Positions 22,413-33,053 are shown, numbered from the stretch's first letter. The stretch: DNA of 64,000 bases from Gammaproteobacteria bacterium HGW-Gammaproteobacteria-1 (GCA_002840095.1 PGZL01000005.1:1-64000); one strand, 5' to 3'. Numbers and translations: made by a program. The notes: generated by a model not told the origin, from the sequence alone.

Positions 22413-22745
22413 CGACAGCGCGATGCCGTAGGCGAGCTGTTTTTGACTTTCAAACCCCTTTGTCTCGCCGAGCAACGCAGCCCGGGGCGGAATTGCCCGC
22501 AGGGGGCGCGCCATGGATGGCGCGCATTTCTCCGTCGGCACACGGACGTGCCGTCGGAGAAACCCGTCCCGGGCGAGTAGCGCAGGGCACCGCGATAGCG
22601 GCGAGACATCGGGGCGGCCTTTTCTTTCGTTAGTTTCTTTTGGCCGCGCAAAAGAAAGTAACACGTCGTACGGGGGCGGAACCCCGATAAATACACCGCG
22701 CGCAGCGCACAGCCCCCCACCTAAAACCAGCGCGTGCATGCATTT
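22413..22745 (-). repeat. Long intergenic repeat, copy B (inverted)
   Basis: Reading on the minus strand it matches copies C and D: AAAAGAAACTAACGAAAGAA, GATGTCTCGCCGCTATCGCG, CGGGTTTCTCCGACGGCACG, CGCCATCCATGGCGCGCC and GCTGCGTTGCTCGGCGAGAC. It lies head to head with diverged copy A, so the pair could form a very large cruciform. The remaining 22746-22927 carries the clpS promoter region. Confidence 0.85.
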
Positions 22746-22927
22746 TTAAAGCTTACAGAGCACTACTACTGGTAATACCCCACTATCCCCTCCACCCGGC
22801 ATGGAATTTTTTCCCACCCCGGAAGCTCTAACATCGTCATGGACCCAACTTGTTACAATGACGAAGCTTGGAATCAGGCCCCCGAGTCTTTATGTTAGTA
22901 ACCGTGGACAGGCACAGGTAAGGAAAT

Positions 22928-23251
22928 ATGGCAGACAGCGATCAGCAGCACGGTGACCACCGCGATTTGGCGGTCGAAGAGGATCGCCCGCAACTCAAGC
23001 GCCCGCCCATGTACAAGGTGGTGCTGCTGAACGACGACTACACGCCCATGGAGTTCGTCGTCCACATATTGGAAATTTTTTTCGCCAAGGACCGCCCGAC
23101 GGCTACACGCATCATGTTGGCGGTCCATACTGAGGGCAAGGGGATTGCAGGTGTATACAACCGCGACGTGGCCGAGACCAAGGTACAGCAGGTCAACAGC
23201 TACTCCCGCAAGCACCAGCATCCATTGATGTGTGCCATGGAGGCCGAGTAG
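22928..23251 (+). CDS. clpS: ATP-dependent Clp protease adaptor ClpS
   Basis: A 107-residue adaptor that delivers N-degron substrates (N-terminal Leu, Phe, Trp, Tyr) to ClpAP. Seen: [20 protein letters not shown] with the Asn-Asp-Asp and Thr-Pro-Met of the N-degron pocket (about residues 27-46), then the helix [22 protein letters not shown] with the pocket His. AAGGA precedes ATG 22928, and a TACAAT-like -10 element is visible at 22854-22859. clpA starts 21 nt after the stop, the normal operon. Confidence 0.97.
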   Translation: MADSDQQHGDHRDLAVEEDRPQLKRPPMYKVVLLNDDYTPMEFVVHILEIFFAKDRPTATRIMLAVHTEGKGIAGVYNRDVAETKVQQVNSYSRKHQHPLMCAMEAE

Positions 23252-23271
23252 GGCTCAAAGAGAGGCTGACC

Positions 23272-25536
23272 ATGTTGACGAAAGAATTGGAATTTACCCT
23301 CAATCAGGCCTTCAAGGCGGCCCGCGAGATGCGCCACGAGTTCATGACCGTGGAGCACCTGCTGCTGGCCCTGCTGGACGATCCGACCTCGGTCGCCGCG
23401 CTCAAGGCTTGTGGCGCCAACATGGAGCAGCTGCGCAACGATCTGGTCGGCTTCATCGAGGACACCGTGCCACTGCTGGCGCCGGACAGCGAACGCGAAA
23501 TCCAGCCCACTCTTGGTTTCCAGCGCGTGCTGCAGCGCGCCGTGTTCCACGTCCAGGCCTCGGAGCGCAAGGAGGCCAACGGCGCCAATGTGCTGGTGGC
23601 GATGTTCAGCGAGCAGGAGTCGCAGGCGGTCTACTTCCTCAACCAGCAGAACATCACCCGCCTCGACATCGTCAACTACATCTCCCACGGCATTTCCAAG
23701 CTGACCGGTGAAGGCGAGGACGAGTCCGTCCGTCCCAGCGAGGAGGACGGCGGCGCCGATCTGGCGCAGAAGCCGCTGGAGGCCTATGCCTCCAATCTCA
23801 ACGCGCTGGCGAAGCAGGGCAAGATCGATCCTCTCATCGGCCGCGCCAACGAGATAGAGCGCACCATCCAGGTGCTGTGCCGCCGCCGCAAGAACAACCC
23901 GCTGTTCGTCGGCGAGGCCGGCGTGGGCAAGACGGCCCTGGCCGAAGGGCTGGCGAAGAAGATCGTCGACGGCGAAGTGCCGGATATCCTGGCCCATGGC
24001 ACGGTCTATTCCCTGGACCTGGGCGCCCTGCTGGCCGGCACCAAGTATCGCGGCGATTTCGAGAAGCGCCTCAAGGCCGTGCTGGCCCAGCTGAAGAAGG
24101 AGCCGGGAGCGATCCTGTTCATCGACGAGATTCACACCATCATCGGTGCCGGCGCCGCCTCGGGCGGCGCCATGGACGCCTCCAACCTGATCAAGCCGGT
24201 GCTGGCCAACGGCGACCTCAAGTGCATCGGTTCCACCACCTACCAGGAATACCGCGGCATCTTCGAAAAGGACCGCGCCCTGGCGCGCCGTTTCCAGAAG
24301 ATCGACGTGCCGGAACCGACGGTGGAGGAGACCGTGCTGATCCTGGAGGGGTTGAAGTCCCGTTTCGAGGAGCACCACGACGTCAAGTACACCAAGGCGG
24401 CGCTGCGTTCCGCGGCGGAGCTGGCGGCGCGCTACATCAACGATCGCCACCTGCCGGACAAGGCTATCGACGTCATCGACGAGGCCGGCGCCAACCAGCG
24501 CATGCAGCCGGTGTCCAAGCGCAAGAAGACCCTGGGGGTGAAGGACATCGAGGCGGTGGTGGCCAAGATTGCGCGCATCCCGCCCAAGAGCGTGTCCGCC
24601 TCGGACCGCGAGGGTTTGAAGAACCTGGAACGCGACCTGAAGCTGATGATTTACGGCCAGGACGAGGCCATCACCACCCTGTCCTCGGCCATCAAGATGG
24701 CCCGTTCCGGTCTCGGTACCGACCAGAAGCCCATCGGCTCCTTCCTGTTCGCCGGTCCCACCGGCGTCGGCAAGACCGAGGTGACGCGCCAGCTGGCCAG
24801 CATCCTCGGCATCGAGCTGATTCGCTTCGACATGTCCGAATACATGGAGCGCCACACGGTATCGCGCCTGATCGGTGCGCCGCCGGGCTATGTGGGCTTC
24901 GACCAGGGCGGCCTGTTGACCGAGGCCATTACCAAGCACCCGCACGCGGTGCTGCTGCTGGACGAAATCGAGAAGGCGCATCCGGACGTGTTCAACCTGC
25001 TGCTGCAGGTGATGGACCACGGCACGCTGACCGACAACAACGGCCGCAAGGCCGACTTCCGCAACGTCATCCTGGTGATGACCACCAATGCCGGCGCGGA
25101 GCAGACCAGCCGCCGCTCCATCGGCTTCGCCGACCAGGATCACAGCAGCGACGGCATGGAGGTGATCAAGCGCATGTTCACCCCCGAGTTCCGCAACCGC
25201 CTGGATGCGGTCATCCAGTTCAAGCCGCTGGATGAGGAAAACATCAAGCACGTGGTGGACAAGTTCATCATGGAACTGGAGACCCAGCTGGAGCAGAAGG
25301 GCGTCACCCTGGACGTCGACGCCGGCGCCCGGCGCTGGCTGGCCAAGAACGGCTACGACCCGCAGATGGGCGCCCGCCCCATGGCGCGCGTCATCAAGGA
25401 AAAGCTCAAGAAGCCCATGGCGGAAGAACTGCTGTTCGGCAAGCTGGAAGGCGGCGGTCACGTCCTGGTGACCGAGCACGACGGCGAACTGAGCTTCGAG
25501 TTCGAAGGCAAGGAGGAGGCCGCCACGGTGCATTGA
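23272..25536 (+). CDS. clpA: ATP-dependent Clp protease ATPase subunit ClpA
   Basis: A 754-residue AAA+ unfoldase that feeds substrates into ClpP. Order: N domain with two Clp-N repeats (about 1-145), first AAA module with Walker [10 protein letters not shown] (about 214) and Walker [15 protein letters not shown], second module with Walker [10 protein letters not shown] (about 497) and [15 protein letters not shown], then the D2 small domain. The pore loop [11 protein letters not shown] is present. Length equals the E. coli protein (758). The start is ATG 23272 after AGAGG; the in-frame extension overlaps clpS. The 3' end carries a bidirectional terminator. Confidence 0.97.
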   Translation: MLTKELEFTLNQAFKAAREMRHEFMTVEHLLLALLDDPTSVAALKACGANMEQLRNDLVGFIEDTVPLLAPDSEREIQPTLGFQRVLQRAVFHVQASERKEANGANVLVAMFSEQESQAVYFLNQQNITRLDIVNYISHGISKLTGEGEDESVRPSEEDGGADLAQKPLEAYASNLNALAKQGKIDPLIGRANEIERTIQVLCRRRKNNPLFVGEAGVGKTALAEGLAKKIVDGEVPDILAHGTVYSLDLGALLAGTKYRGDFEKRLKAVLAQLKKEPGAILFIDEIHTIIGAGAASGGAMDASNLIKPVLANGDLKCIGSTTYQEYRGIFEKDRALARRFQKIDVPEPTVEETVLILEGLKSRFEEHHDVKYTKAALRSAAELAARYINDRHLPDKAIDVIDEAGANQRMQPVSKRKKTLGVKDIEAVVAKIARIPPKSVSASDREGLKNLERDLKLMIYGQDEAITTLSSAIKMARSGLGTDQKPIGSFLFAGPTGVGKTEVTRQLASILGIELIRFDMSEYMERHTVSRLIGAPPGYVGFDQGGLLTEAITKHPHAVLLLDEIEKAHPDVFNLLLQVMDHGTLTDNNGRKADFRNVILVMTTNAGAEQTSRRSIGFADQDHSSDGMEVIKRMFTPEFRNRLDAVIQFKPLDEENIKHVVDKFIMELETQLEQKGVTLDVDAGARRWLAKNGYDPQMGARPMARVIKEKLKKPMAEELLFGKLEGGGHVLVTEHDGELSFEFEGKEEAATVH

Positions 25537-25560
25537 CCGGCGGCTGTCCCGGCAAACAAA

Positions 25561-25593
25561 AACGCCCGATGGCGATGCCATCGGGCGTTTTTT
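25561..25593. terminator. Bidirectional terminator between clpA and infA
   Basis: AACGCCCGATGGC-GAT-GCCATCGGGCGTT is a perfect 13-bp stem with TTTTTT on the right for clpA and, read on the other strand, TTTTTG for infA. It separates two convergent transcription units. Confidence 0.93.
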
Positions 25594-25666
25594 ATGGTGG
25601 CCGGGGTGAGGCGCCGGATTCGGAGGTGGTACCGGCTTTCGTACCTCGCTCCTGGTGCCCGTCTTC

Positions 25667-25885
25667 TTAGCGGGCGCGGAAGGTGATGCGGCCCTTGCTC
25701 AAATCGTAGGGGGTGACCTGGACGGTGACCTTGTCGCCGGTGAGGATGCGGATGTAGTGCTTGCGCATCTTGCCGGAGATGTGGGCAGTGATGACGTGAC
25801 CGTTTTCCAGCTCCACGCGGAACATGGTGTTGGGCAGGGTCTCGATGACCGTGCCTTCCATTTCAATGCCTTCTTCCTTCGCCAT
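25667..25885 (-). CDS. infA: Translation initiation factor IF-1
   Basis: A 72-residue S1-type OB-fold protein that occupies the ribosomal A site during initiation. The whole protein matches the family: [40 protein letters not shown], then [15 protein letters not shown] and the [10 protein letters not shown] terminus. Length is exactly standard. There is no clear ribosome-binding site before ATG 25885, common for infA. The 184-nt leader (25886-26069) contains a TTTGCCT/AGGCAAA inverted repeat and no gene. Confidence 0.97.
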   Translation of the reverse strand: MAKEEGIEMEGTVIETLPNTMFRVELENGHVITAHISGKMRKHYIRILTGDKVTVQVTPYDLSKGRITFRAR

Positions 25886-26069
25886 ACGGTGTTGCTCGTG
25901 CCTCGCTACAAGGGAAATACCGGGAGTGTGGACTGGACATCGTCCGACAGGCCGTCAATTAGCCCGCAAGTTTGCCTCATTTCGCATTGCAAGGCAAAGA
26001 TTTATGCGGGCCAGGGGGACAAAGACACTACGCCGGCCACCTGGCCGGTGGGTCGAGACCGGCCCGCGT

Positions 26070-26303
26070 TCAGCCCACGGCCTGTTGCCAGGCCATATGT
26101 GTCCAGGCGACGTGCGGGTGAACCACCTCCTCGGTCAATACGATCTCCATGCCCAGACGCTCACGCAGGGTGCCTTGTTCGCTGTCGGTGGGGAGATCCG
26201 CCCGCAGGGCGTTGTAATGACGGTGGTTCAGGTAGAGCAGGTTGGGCGGATAGCCGTGTTCCCGCTCGAAGGTGTGGGCCAGCTGATAGACGAAGCTCAG
26301 CAT
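26070..26303 (-). CDS. Small conserved-type protein of unknown function
   Basis: A 77-residue soluble protein (starts LSFVYQLAHTFEREHGYPPN, then LLYLNHRHYNALRADL) that I cannot assign to a named family. It has no signal peptide or membrane segment. A very strong AAAGGAGG six bases before ATG 26303 supports translation. It is the middle gene of bpt-(this gene)-infA, 54 nt after the bpt stop. The composition matches neighbours, so it is native rather than acquired. Confidence 0.7.
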   Translation of the reverse strand: MLSFVYQLAHTFEREHGYPPNLLYLNHRHYNALRADLPTDSEQGTLRERLGMEIVLTEEVVHPHVAWTHMAWQQAVG

Positions 26304-26357
26304 GTTGCCTCCTTTGCACGGCGGGGAGAGCCGTGCTGTCTTTGAGTATAGCGGCCG

Positions 26358-27095
26358 TCAGTTCTCCTGCTTGAGTTGCCTCCATTCGCCGCCCCCATAG
26401 ACCTCCAGGGGGTGGAATCGCTGCTTGTAGGCCATGCGCGACGATTCGGCGATCCAGTAACCCAGGTAAACGTAGGGGAGTTTGCGCCAGCGGCTTTCCT
26501 CCACCTGCCACATGATGGCGTAGGTTCCCAGGCTGCGGCGGGCCTCGTCCGGATCGAAGAAGGTGTAGACCGCGGACAGGCCGTCGCTCATCAGGTCGAT
26601 GATCGCCACCATCATCAGCCGGCCTTGCAGGCGGAACTCCACGAAGCGGGTGTCCATCCAGCGGCTGCCGAGAAACTCCAGGTAGCGGGCAGGGTCGTCC
26701 ACGTCCATGCCGCCTTCGGCGTGGCGGCTGTGGATGTAGCGGCGGTAGAGCTGGTAGTGCTCCTCGTGGTACTCGGCGGGGAGCACGGATACGGCGAGGT
26801 CGCGGTTGCGCTGCCAGGCGCGGCGCTGGCTGCGGTCCGGCGTGAAACCGGCAACCGGGATGCGGGCCGGGCGGCAGGCGTCGCAGGTCGGGCAGCGCGG
26901 CCGGTAGACGTAGTTGCCGCTGCGGCGGAAACCCAGCTCCGCCAGCACGCTGTACAGGGACGGGTTCATGGATGCGTGCGGGTCGGCGAACAGAGTCACG
27001 GCCTCGCGCTCAGGTAGATAGCTGCACTGGTGCGGCGGGCTGGCGTAGAACACCAGATCGGCGGGAAGCACGGAAAAGGCGTGGGGACTGGTCAT
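26358..27095 (-). CDS. bpt: Leucyl-tRNA-protein transferase Bpt
   Basis: A 245-residue member of the arginyl-transferase (ATE1)-like family. Bacterial Bpt attaches Leu to proteins starting with Asp or Glu, creating a ClpS substrate. Seen: CSYLPEREAVTLFADP, the YRPRCPTCDACRPARIPVAGF Cys block, PDRSQRRAWQRNRDL, and the C-terminal YTFFDPDEARRSLGTYAIM and YLGYWIAESSRMAYK motifs. The start is ATG 27095 (MTSPHAFSV), without a good ribosome-binding site. Upstream partner is the divergent FAD enzyme; downstream are the 77-residue protein and infA. It works with Aat, ClpS and ClpA, all encoded within 8 kb. Confidence 0.93.
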   Translation of the reverse strand: MTSPHAFSVLPADLVFYASPPHQCSYLPEREAVTLFADPHASMNPSLYSVLAELGFRRSGNYVYRPRCPTCDACRPARIPVAGFTPDRSQRRAWQRNRDLAVSVLPAEYHEEHYQLYRRYIHSRHAEGGMDVDDPARYLEFLGSRWMDTRFVEFRLQGRLMMVAIIDLMSDGLSAVYTFFDPDEARRSLGTYAIMWQVEESRWRKLPYVYLGYWIAESSRMAYKQRFHPLEVYGGGEWRQLKQEN

Positions 27096-27247
27096 GAAAA
27101 AAACATAACACACCGTTTGTTTTGTGCTTCCATGCACGGCGTGGGGTTTTTCCCGGGAGGGCGCGGGCGCCGCCTGCGGCAGCGGGCGAAAAACGCTACT
27201 ATGTACGCCGTTTTATCGGGCGCCCGCCGCCTGTATCGGATGAATGC

Positions 27248-28870
27248 ATGTTACGACTGACTGAAATCAGGCTTCCCCTCGACCACTCCGACGCGGATAT
27301 CAGCACGGCCATCGTGCAGCGGCTCGGCATTCCCGCGTCGGCGCTGCTCGGCTACAGCGTCGCGCGGCGCGGCCATGATGCGCGCAAGCGCCACGCCATC
27401 GTCTTCACCTATACCCTGGACGTGGAGGTGGCGGACGAGGCGGCCCTGTTGCAGAAGTTCCGCGCCGACACCCATGTCGGTCCCGCTCCGGACACCACCT
27501 ACCATTATGTCGCCCAGGCGCCGGCGGAGCTTTCCAGCCGCCCGGTGGTGATCGGTACCGGCCCGTGCGGCTTCATGGCCGGCCTGCTGCTGGCCCAGAT
27601 GGGATTCCGGCCCATCATCCTGGAACGCGGCACGCCGGTGCGCCAACGCACCAAGGACACCTGGGCGCTGTGGCGCGAGGGCAGGCTCAATCCGGAATCC
27701 AACGTCCAGTTCGGCGAGGGCGGCGCGGGCACTTTTTCCGACGGCAAGCTGCACAGCCAGATCAAGGACCCGCGCCACCTCGGCCGCAAGGTGCTGACCG
27801 AGTTCGTCCAGGCCGGCGCGCCGGAGGAAATCCTCTACATCAGCAAGCCGCACATCGGCACCTTCCGCCTGGTGAGCATGGTGGAGAAGATCCGCGCCAC
27901 CATCGAGTCCCTCGGCGGCGAGTTCCGTTTCCAGAGCCGGGTCGACGACGTGGAGATCGCCGACGGCGCCATCAAGGCGGTGGTGCTGGCCGGCGGCGAG
28001 CGCATCGAAGCGGATCACGTGATCCTGGCCATCGGCCACAGCGCGCGCGATACCTTCCGCATGCTGCACCGGCGCGGCGTGTACATCGAGGCCAAGCCGT
28101 TTTCCGTCGGTTTCCGCATCGAGCATCCGCAGTCGATGATCGACAGCTGCCGCTTCGGCGCGCAGGCGGGCAACCCGGAGCTGGGCGCCGCCGATTACAA
28201 GTTGGTGCACCACTGCAGGAACGGCCGCACCGTGTACAGCTTCTGCATGTGCCCCGGCGGCCAGGTGGTGGCCGCCACCTCGGAAGAGGGCCGGGTGGTG
28301 ACCAACGGCATGAGCCAGTATTCCCGCGCCGAGCGCAACGCCAACAGCGGCATCGTGGTGGGCATCACGCCGGAGCAGGATTATCCCGGCGACCCGCTGG
28401 CGGGCATCGCCTTGCAGGAACAACTGGAGGCGCGCGCCTTTGAACTGGGCGGGCGCAACTATCAGGCGCCGGGGCAGCTGGTGGGGGATTTCCTGGCCGG
28501 GCGTCCTTCGACACAGTTCGGCGAGGTGCAGCCGTCGTACACGCCCGGCGTGCACCTGACCGACCTGAGCAGTGCGCTGCCCGACTATGCCATCGAGGCC
28601 ATCCGCGAGGCCATTCCCGCCTTCGACAAACAGATCCGCGGCTTCTCCCGCGCCGACGCCGTCCTCACCGGCGTGGAGACGCGCACCTCCTCGCCGATCC
28701 GCATCCGCCGCAACGACGCCACCCTGCAAAGCCTCAACGTGAAGGGGCTGTACCCAGCCGGCGAAGGCGCCGGGTATGCCGGCGGCATTCTCTCCGCCGC
28801 GGTGGACGGCATCAAGGTGGCGGAGGCGCTGGCCCTGGATATGGTGGCGCGGAGCGGGAAAAAACCATGA
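27248..28870 (+). CDS. Uncharacterised FAD-dependent dehydrogenase (COG2509 type)
   Basis: A 540-residue flavoprotein. Residues 1-90 form an extra N-terminal domain (LRLTEIRLPLDHSDADISTA). The FAD-binding motif VIGTGPCGFMAGLLLAQMG lies near residue 100, then FGEGGAGTFSDGKLHSQIKD, SVGFRIEHPQSMID, CPGGQVVAATSEEG and GVETRTSSPIRIRR. The end GLYPAGEGAGYAGGILSAAVDGIKVAEA is the closing FAD contact. The family occurs widely without a known reaction. ATG 27248 is the only start giving the correct N-terminal domain. Divergent from bpt. Confidence 0.88.
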   Translation: MLRLTEIRLPLDHSDADISTAIVQRLGIPASALLGYSVARRGHDARKRHAIVFTYTLDVEVADEAALLQKFRADTHVGPAPDTTYHYVAQAPAELSSRPVVIGTGPCGFMAGLLLAQMGFRPIILERGTPVRQRTKDTWALWREGRLNPESNVQFGEGGAGTFSDGKLHSQIKDPRHLGRKVLTEFVQAGAPEEILYISKPHIGTFRLVSMVEKIRATIESLGGEFRFQSRVDDVEIADGAIKAVVLAGGERIEADHVILAIGHSARDTFRMLHRRGVYIEAKPFSVGFRIEHPQSMIDSCRFGAQAGNPELGAADYKLVHHCRNGRTVYSFCMCPGGQVVAATSEEGRVVTNGMSQYSRAERNANSGIVVGITPEQDYPGDPLAGIALQEQLEARAFELGGRNYQAPGQLVGDFLAGRPSTQFGEVQPSYTPGVHLTDLSSALPDYAIEAIREAIPAFDKQIRGFSRADAVLTGVETRTSSPIRIRRNDATLQSLNVKGLYPAGEGAGYAGGILSAAVDGIKVAEALALDMVARSGKKP

Positions 28871-29060
28871 ATCTCGCCAAGACGACTGGAGCGCGTAGGC
28901 CGGACATAGCGACGGCGGTGTCCGGCAGGCCATGCCCGATACCGCTGCGCTTTATCGGGCCTACCCCTTGGCGGAAAACCATGACTCTCGCCAAGACACC
29001 AAGCTCGCCAAGAAAGTCTTTTCTGGCAGTTCTTTGCGCTCTTGGCGTCTTGGCGAGAGA
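28864..29060. repeat. Interrupted tandem-word palindrome (CGCCAAGAC family) with a nested hairpin
   Basis: The word CTCGCCAAGAC appears at 28873 and again at 28985, after a perfect repeat of AACCATGA. Inverse words (CTTGGCGTCTTGGCGAGAG) are at 29041-29059. Between the two left-arm copies sits a different palindrome, GTAGGCCGGACA...CGGGCCTAC (about 28897-28965). This looks like one hairpin element inserted into another with a short target duplication. Confidence 0.75.
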
Positions 29061-29069
29061 CTGCTTTTA

Positions 29070-29864
29070 ATGATGAGCCTCTTCACGCACATCACCTCGG
29101 CAGAGAATCCGCAGTTCAAGCAGCTGAAGAAGCTGGCGACGAGCGCGCGCGAGCGGCGCAAGGCCGGGCAGACCCTGCTCGACGGCGTGCACCTGCTGCA
29201 TGCGCTGGCCGATACGGGCGGCGTGCCGGAACTGATCGTGGTGCGGGAGGGAGCGGAGCACGACGCGGAAATCGCCCGCTGTCTTGCGCCTTATGCAAGC
29301 GTGCCCGCGCTGCTGTTCGCCCCGGCCCTGTTCGATGCCGTCTCGCCGGTGGAAACGCCAGTGGGTGTGCTGGGTTTGCTGACGGTGCCGACGCCGGAAC
29401 AGCAGGCCTGCCGCAGTGCGGTGCTGCTGGAAAACATCCAGGACCCCGGCAATCTCGGCAGCATCATCCGTACCGCGGCCGCGGCGGGTATCGACGCCGT
29501 ATTTCTATCGAAAGGCTGTGCCGAAGCCTGGTCGCCCAAGGCCTTGCGCGCGGGCATGGGAGCGCACTTCGTCCTCGCTGTTCATGAACATCAAGACCTG
29601 GCCCAGGCCGCAAAAGGATTTGATGCCGCCGTGGCGACGCGCCTCGATGGCACGCAGTCGCTTTACGACGTTGATCTCGCCGGATCGGTGGCGTTTGTCT
29701 TCGGCAACGAAGGCGCAGGCCTGTCGCCGGAATTGGCCGCCTGCGCCACGCATCAGGTAACGATCCCGATGCCCGGTCAGGTGGAGTCGCTTAACGTGGC
29801 GGCGGCGGTGGCCGTGTGCCTGTTCGAGCGGGTGCGGCAGATGACCGCCAAGGCATCAAAGTAG
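29070..29864 (+). CDS. TrmH/SpoU-family RNA 2'-O-methyltransferase
   Basis: A 264-residue SPOUT methyltransferase. An N-terminal substrate-binding domain (NPQFKQLKKLATSARERRKAGQTLLDGVHLL, about 10-40) precedes the knotted catalytic domain. Motif 1 is ENIQDPGNLGSIIRTAAAAG with the catalytic Arg, motif 2 is VFGNEGAGLS with the Glu, and motif 3 is IPMPGQVESLNVAAAVAVCLFE. The target (tRNA or rRNA ribose) cannot be read from sequence. The start is ATG 29070 or 29073. The stop codon TAG is contributed by the GTAGGATG palindrome that follows. Confidence 0.9.
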   Translation: MMSLFTHITSAENPQFKQLKKLATSARERRKAGQTLLDGVHLLHALADTGGVPELIVVREGAEHDAEIARCLAPYASVPALLFAPALFDAVSPVETPVGVLGLLTVPTPEQQACRSAVLLENIQDPGNLGSIIRTAAAAGIDAVFLSKGCAEAWSPKALRAGMGAHFVLAVHEHQDLAQAAKGFDAAVATRLDGTQSLYDVDLAGSVAFVFGNEGAGLSPELAACATHQVTIPMPGQVESLNVAAAVAVCLFERVRQMTAKASK

Positions 29865-29945
29865 GATGGTGTAGAGCGCAGCGAAACCCATCACGCAGTT
29901 CGCATCGACAGGCGATGGGTTTCGCTGCGCTCTACACCATCCTAC
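29861..29945. repeat. GTAGGATGG...CCATCCTAC palindrome
   Basis: GTAGGATGGTGTAGAGCGCAGCGAAACCCATC is inverted as GATGGGTTTCGCTGCGCTCTACACCATCCTAC with a short loop; arms are almost perfect. Same family as 81-216 and 44346-44428. It overlaps the stop of the methyltransferase gene. Confidence 0.9.
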
Positions 29946-30019
29946 AAAGGCTGACCGGCGAGGTCACCCGACAATTCGGCATCCCACGCAATCGCCAAAT
30001 AAATCTCTGCGTCGGATTT

Positions 30020-30691
30020 TCACGTGTACTCCCGCAACAATCCGACGAAGCGCCGCCGCGGGATCTCCTCCGCCCCCAGGCTGAGGAGGTGATCGGTGGT
30101 CACCTGGCAGTCGATGAGCACCACGCCTTCCTCCTGCAGTTTGCGCACCAGATGCACGAAGGCAACCTTCGAGGCATCGGTCCTGCGGCTGAACATGGAT
30201 TCGCCGTAGAACACGCGGCCGAGGCGTATTCCGTACAGGCCTCCCACCAGTTCATCTCCCGACCAGCTCTCCGCCGAGTGGGCATAGCCCATGCGGTGCA
30301 GGTGGATATAAGCCTGCTGCATCTCCTCCGTGATCCATGTGCCGGGCTGGCCGCGGCGCGGTGTCGCGGCGCAGGCGCGTATCACCTGTTCGAAGGCGGT
30401 GCCGAAGGTGACCCGGAAGCTGCCCTTGTTGATGGTTTTGCGCAGGCTGCGCGAGACCTTGAGTTTTTCCGGCAGCAGTACGGCGCGCGGATCGGGCGAC
30501 CACCACAGGATCGGCTGGCCGGGGCTGAACCAGGGAAAGATGCCGTGGCGGTAGGCGTTGAGTATGCGTTCGGGTGCGAGGTCGCCGCCGATGGCGAGCA
30601 GGCCGTCGGGCTCGCGCAGGGCGTGTTCCACCGGCGGGAAGACGTAGCCGGTGTCGGCGGGATCGAGCCAGAACGGGCCGGTGCGGTTCAT
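30020..30691 (-). CDS. aat: Leucyl/phenylalanyl-tRNA-protein transferase
   Basis: A 223-residue GNAT-like enzyme that adds Leu or Phe to proteins with N-terminal Lys or Arg, marking them for ClpS-ClpAP. Seen: [92 protein letters not shown] and the DCQV terminal block. ATG 30691 overlaps the stop of the upstream gene (ATGA), so translation is coupled. Completes the N-degron set with bpt, clpS and clpA. Confidence 0.96.
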   Translation of the reverse strand: MNRTGPFWLDPADTGYVFPPVEHALREPDGLLAIGGDLAPERILNAYRHGIFPWFSPGQPILWWSPDPRAVLLPEKLKVSRSLRKTINKGSFRVTFGTAFEQVIRACAATPRRGQPGTWITEEMQQAYIHLHRMGYAHSAESWSGDELVGGLYGIRLGRVFYGESMFSRRTDASKVAFVHLVRKLQEEGVVLIDCQVTTDHLLSLGAEEIPRRRFVGLLREYT

Positions 30692-31842
30692 GGCGTGTCC
30701 GTCCCCGTCTTGAACGGCAGGTGTCCGCGCAGTTCGGCCATCTGTTGTTCCATCGCTTCCCGTTCCTGTTGCAGATAGCGGCCCACCGCATCGGCAAAGG
30801 CCGGGTGGGCGAGATGGTGGGCCGACCAGGTGGGCACCGGCTTGAAGCCGCGCCACACCTTGTGTTCGCCCTGGGCGCCGGGTTCGAAGCGTTGCAGGCC
30901 GTGGGCGATGCAGTATTCGATGCCGACGTAGTAACAGGCCTCGAAGTGCAGGCTGTTGAACTCTTCCAGGCAGCCCCAGTGCCGCCCGTAGAGGGTGTCG
31001 CCGGAGCGCAGGTTCAGGGCGCCCGCCACATACTGCCCCTGATGCCTGGCCAGCACCAGCACCACCTGGCGCGGCAGGTCGCGGCCGATGGCGCGGAAGA
31101 AGTCCAGGGTCAGGGTGGCGTGGCCGCCGCGCTTGTCGTAGGTGCTTGCATAGAAGCGATGGAAGGTGGCCCACTGTTCGGCGCTGATTTCATCGCCGTG
31201 CAGTATCTCCATCTCGATGCCGGCGTCGCGCACCCGACGTCGCTCCTGCTTCACCTTCTTGCGCCGGTCGCGGGTGAAGCCGTCGAGGAAATGCTCGAAG
31301 GACTCGTAACCGCGATTGAACCAGTGGTACTGGCAGCCGGTGCGGCGCATGAAGCCGTGCCGCTCCAGGGCGTCCATTTGCGCGTCGTCGGGAAACAGCC
31401 AGTGCAGCGAGGATGCACCTTCCTCGCGCAGTAGTTCACGCGCGGCACCGATCAGCTGCGCTTCCACGGCGTCACGCCCGGTGTCCGGGTGCACCAGCAG
31501 CCGCGCGCCGGGGATCGGGGAGTAGGGGATGGCGGATACCAGCTTGGGGTAGTAGCGCAGGCCGTGGCGCTGGTAGGCCTCGGCCCAGCTCCAGTCGAAC
31601 ACCAGTTCGCCGTAGGAGTTGTCCTTGAGATAGAGCGGCACCGCGCCGATCAGCGTGCCGGTTCCGTCACGCACGGTGATGTGGCGCGGCCGCCAGCCCC
31701 ACAGCTCGCCGACGCAGCCGTGCCGTTCCAGATTGGTGAGAAATTCGTGGCGCAGGAACGGATTGTCGATGCCGCCTTCGAGTGCGTTCCACTCGGCGGC
31801 GGGAATGTCATCCAGGCTGGTATGGATTTCGATGCGGCTCAT
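30688..31842 (-). CDS. GNAT-fold N-acyltransferase (COG3146, FemAB-like)
   Basis: A 384-residue protein of the uncharacterised COG3146 family, built of two GNAT-like halves. Seen: [72 protein letters not shown], and [29 protein letters not shown] near the end. The latter half resembles FemAB amino-acyl transferases that use aminoacyl-tRNA, but the true donor is unknown. Start ATG 31842 (MSRIEI). Its stop overlaps the aat start, a common pairing that hints at a functional link with protein aminoacylation. Confidence 0.85.
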   Translation of the reverse strand: MSRIEIHTSLDDIPAAEWNALEGGIDNPFLRHEFLTNLERHGCVGELWGWRPRHITVRDGTGTLIGAVPLYLKDNSYGELVFDWSWAEAYQRHGLRYYPKLVSAIPYSPIPGARLLVHPDTGRDAVEAQLIGAARELLREEGASSLHWLFPDDAQMDALERHGFMRRTGCQYHWFNRGYESFEHFLDGFTRDRRKKVKQERRRVRDAGIEMEILHGDEISAEQWATFHRFYASTYDKRGGHATLTLDFFRAIGRDLPRQVVLVLARHQGQYVAGALNLRSGDTLYGRHWGCLEEFNSLHFEACYYVGIEYCIAHGLQRFEPGAQGEHKVWRGFKPVPTWSAHHLAHPAFADAVGRYLQQEREAMEQQMAELRGHLPFKTGTDTP

Positions 31843-31852
31843 AAAACTCTGG

Positions 31853-31932
31853 GACAGGATGAACAAGATAAAACAAGATGCACAAGATGACGGTTTGTCT
31901 TGTTAATCCTGTTTTATCTTGTTCATCCTGTC
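31853..31932. repeat. Tandem-word palindrome (ACAAGAT family)
   Basis: Arm 31853-31888 (GACAGGATGAACAAGAT, then AAAACAAGAT, GCACAAGAT) is mirrored by 31899-31932 (CTTGTTAATCCTGTTTTATC, then TTGTTCATCCTGTC). It lies in the leader of the COG3146-aat operon. A second member is at 61292-61372. Confidence 0.9.
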
Positions 31933-31951
31933 GTGCTTTTCCTCCGGCAAT

Positions 31952-31983
31952 AAAAAACCCGCAGGCGGGTGCCTGCGGGTTTT
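31952..31983 (-). terminator. Intrinsic terminator of trxB
   Basis: AAACCCGCAGGC-GGGT-GCCTGCGGGTTT makes a 12-bp stem followed on the minus strand by a TTTTTTA run. It lies 30 nt beyond the trxB stop. Confidence 0.92.
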
Positions 31984-32012
31984 GATGGGGCCGCGGGGAG
32001 CTGAAAGCAAGC

Positions 32013-33053
<1,041 letters not shown>

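Noticed and set aside
22066-22740. Several ORFs across long repeats A and B, and likewise C and D
   Set aside because: They overlap each other in many frames, lack ribosome-binding sites, and their peptides only repeat the repeat sequence.
27122-27247. N-terminal extension of the FAD-dependent dehydrogenase
   Set aside because: Arg/Pro-rich translation of the intergenic region shared with bpt; the family N-terminal domain starts at ATG 27248.
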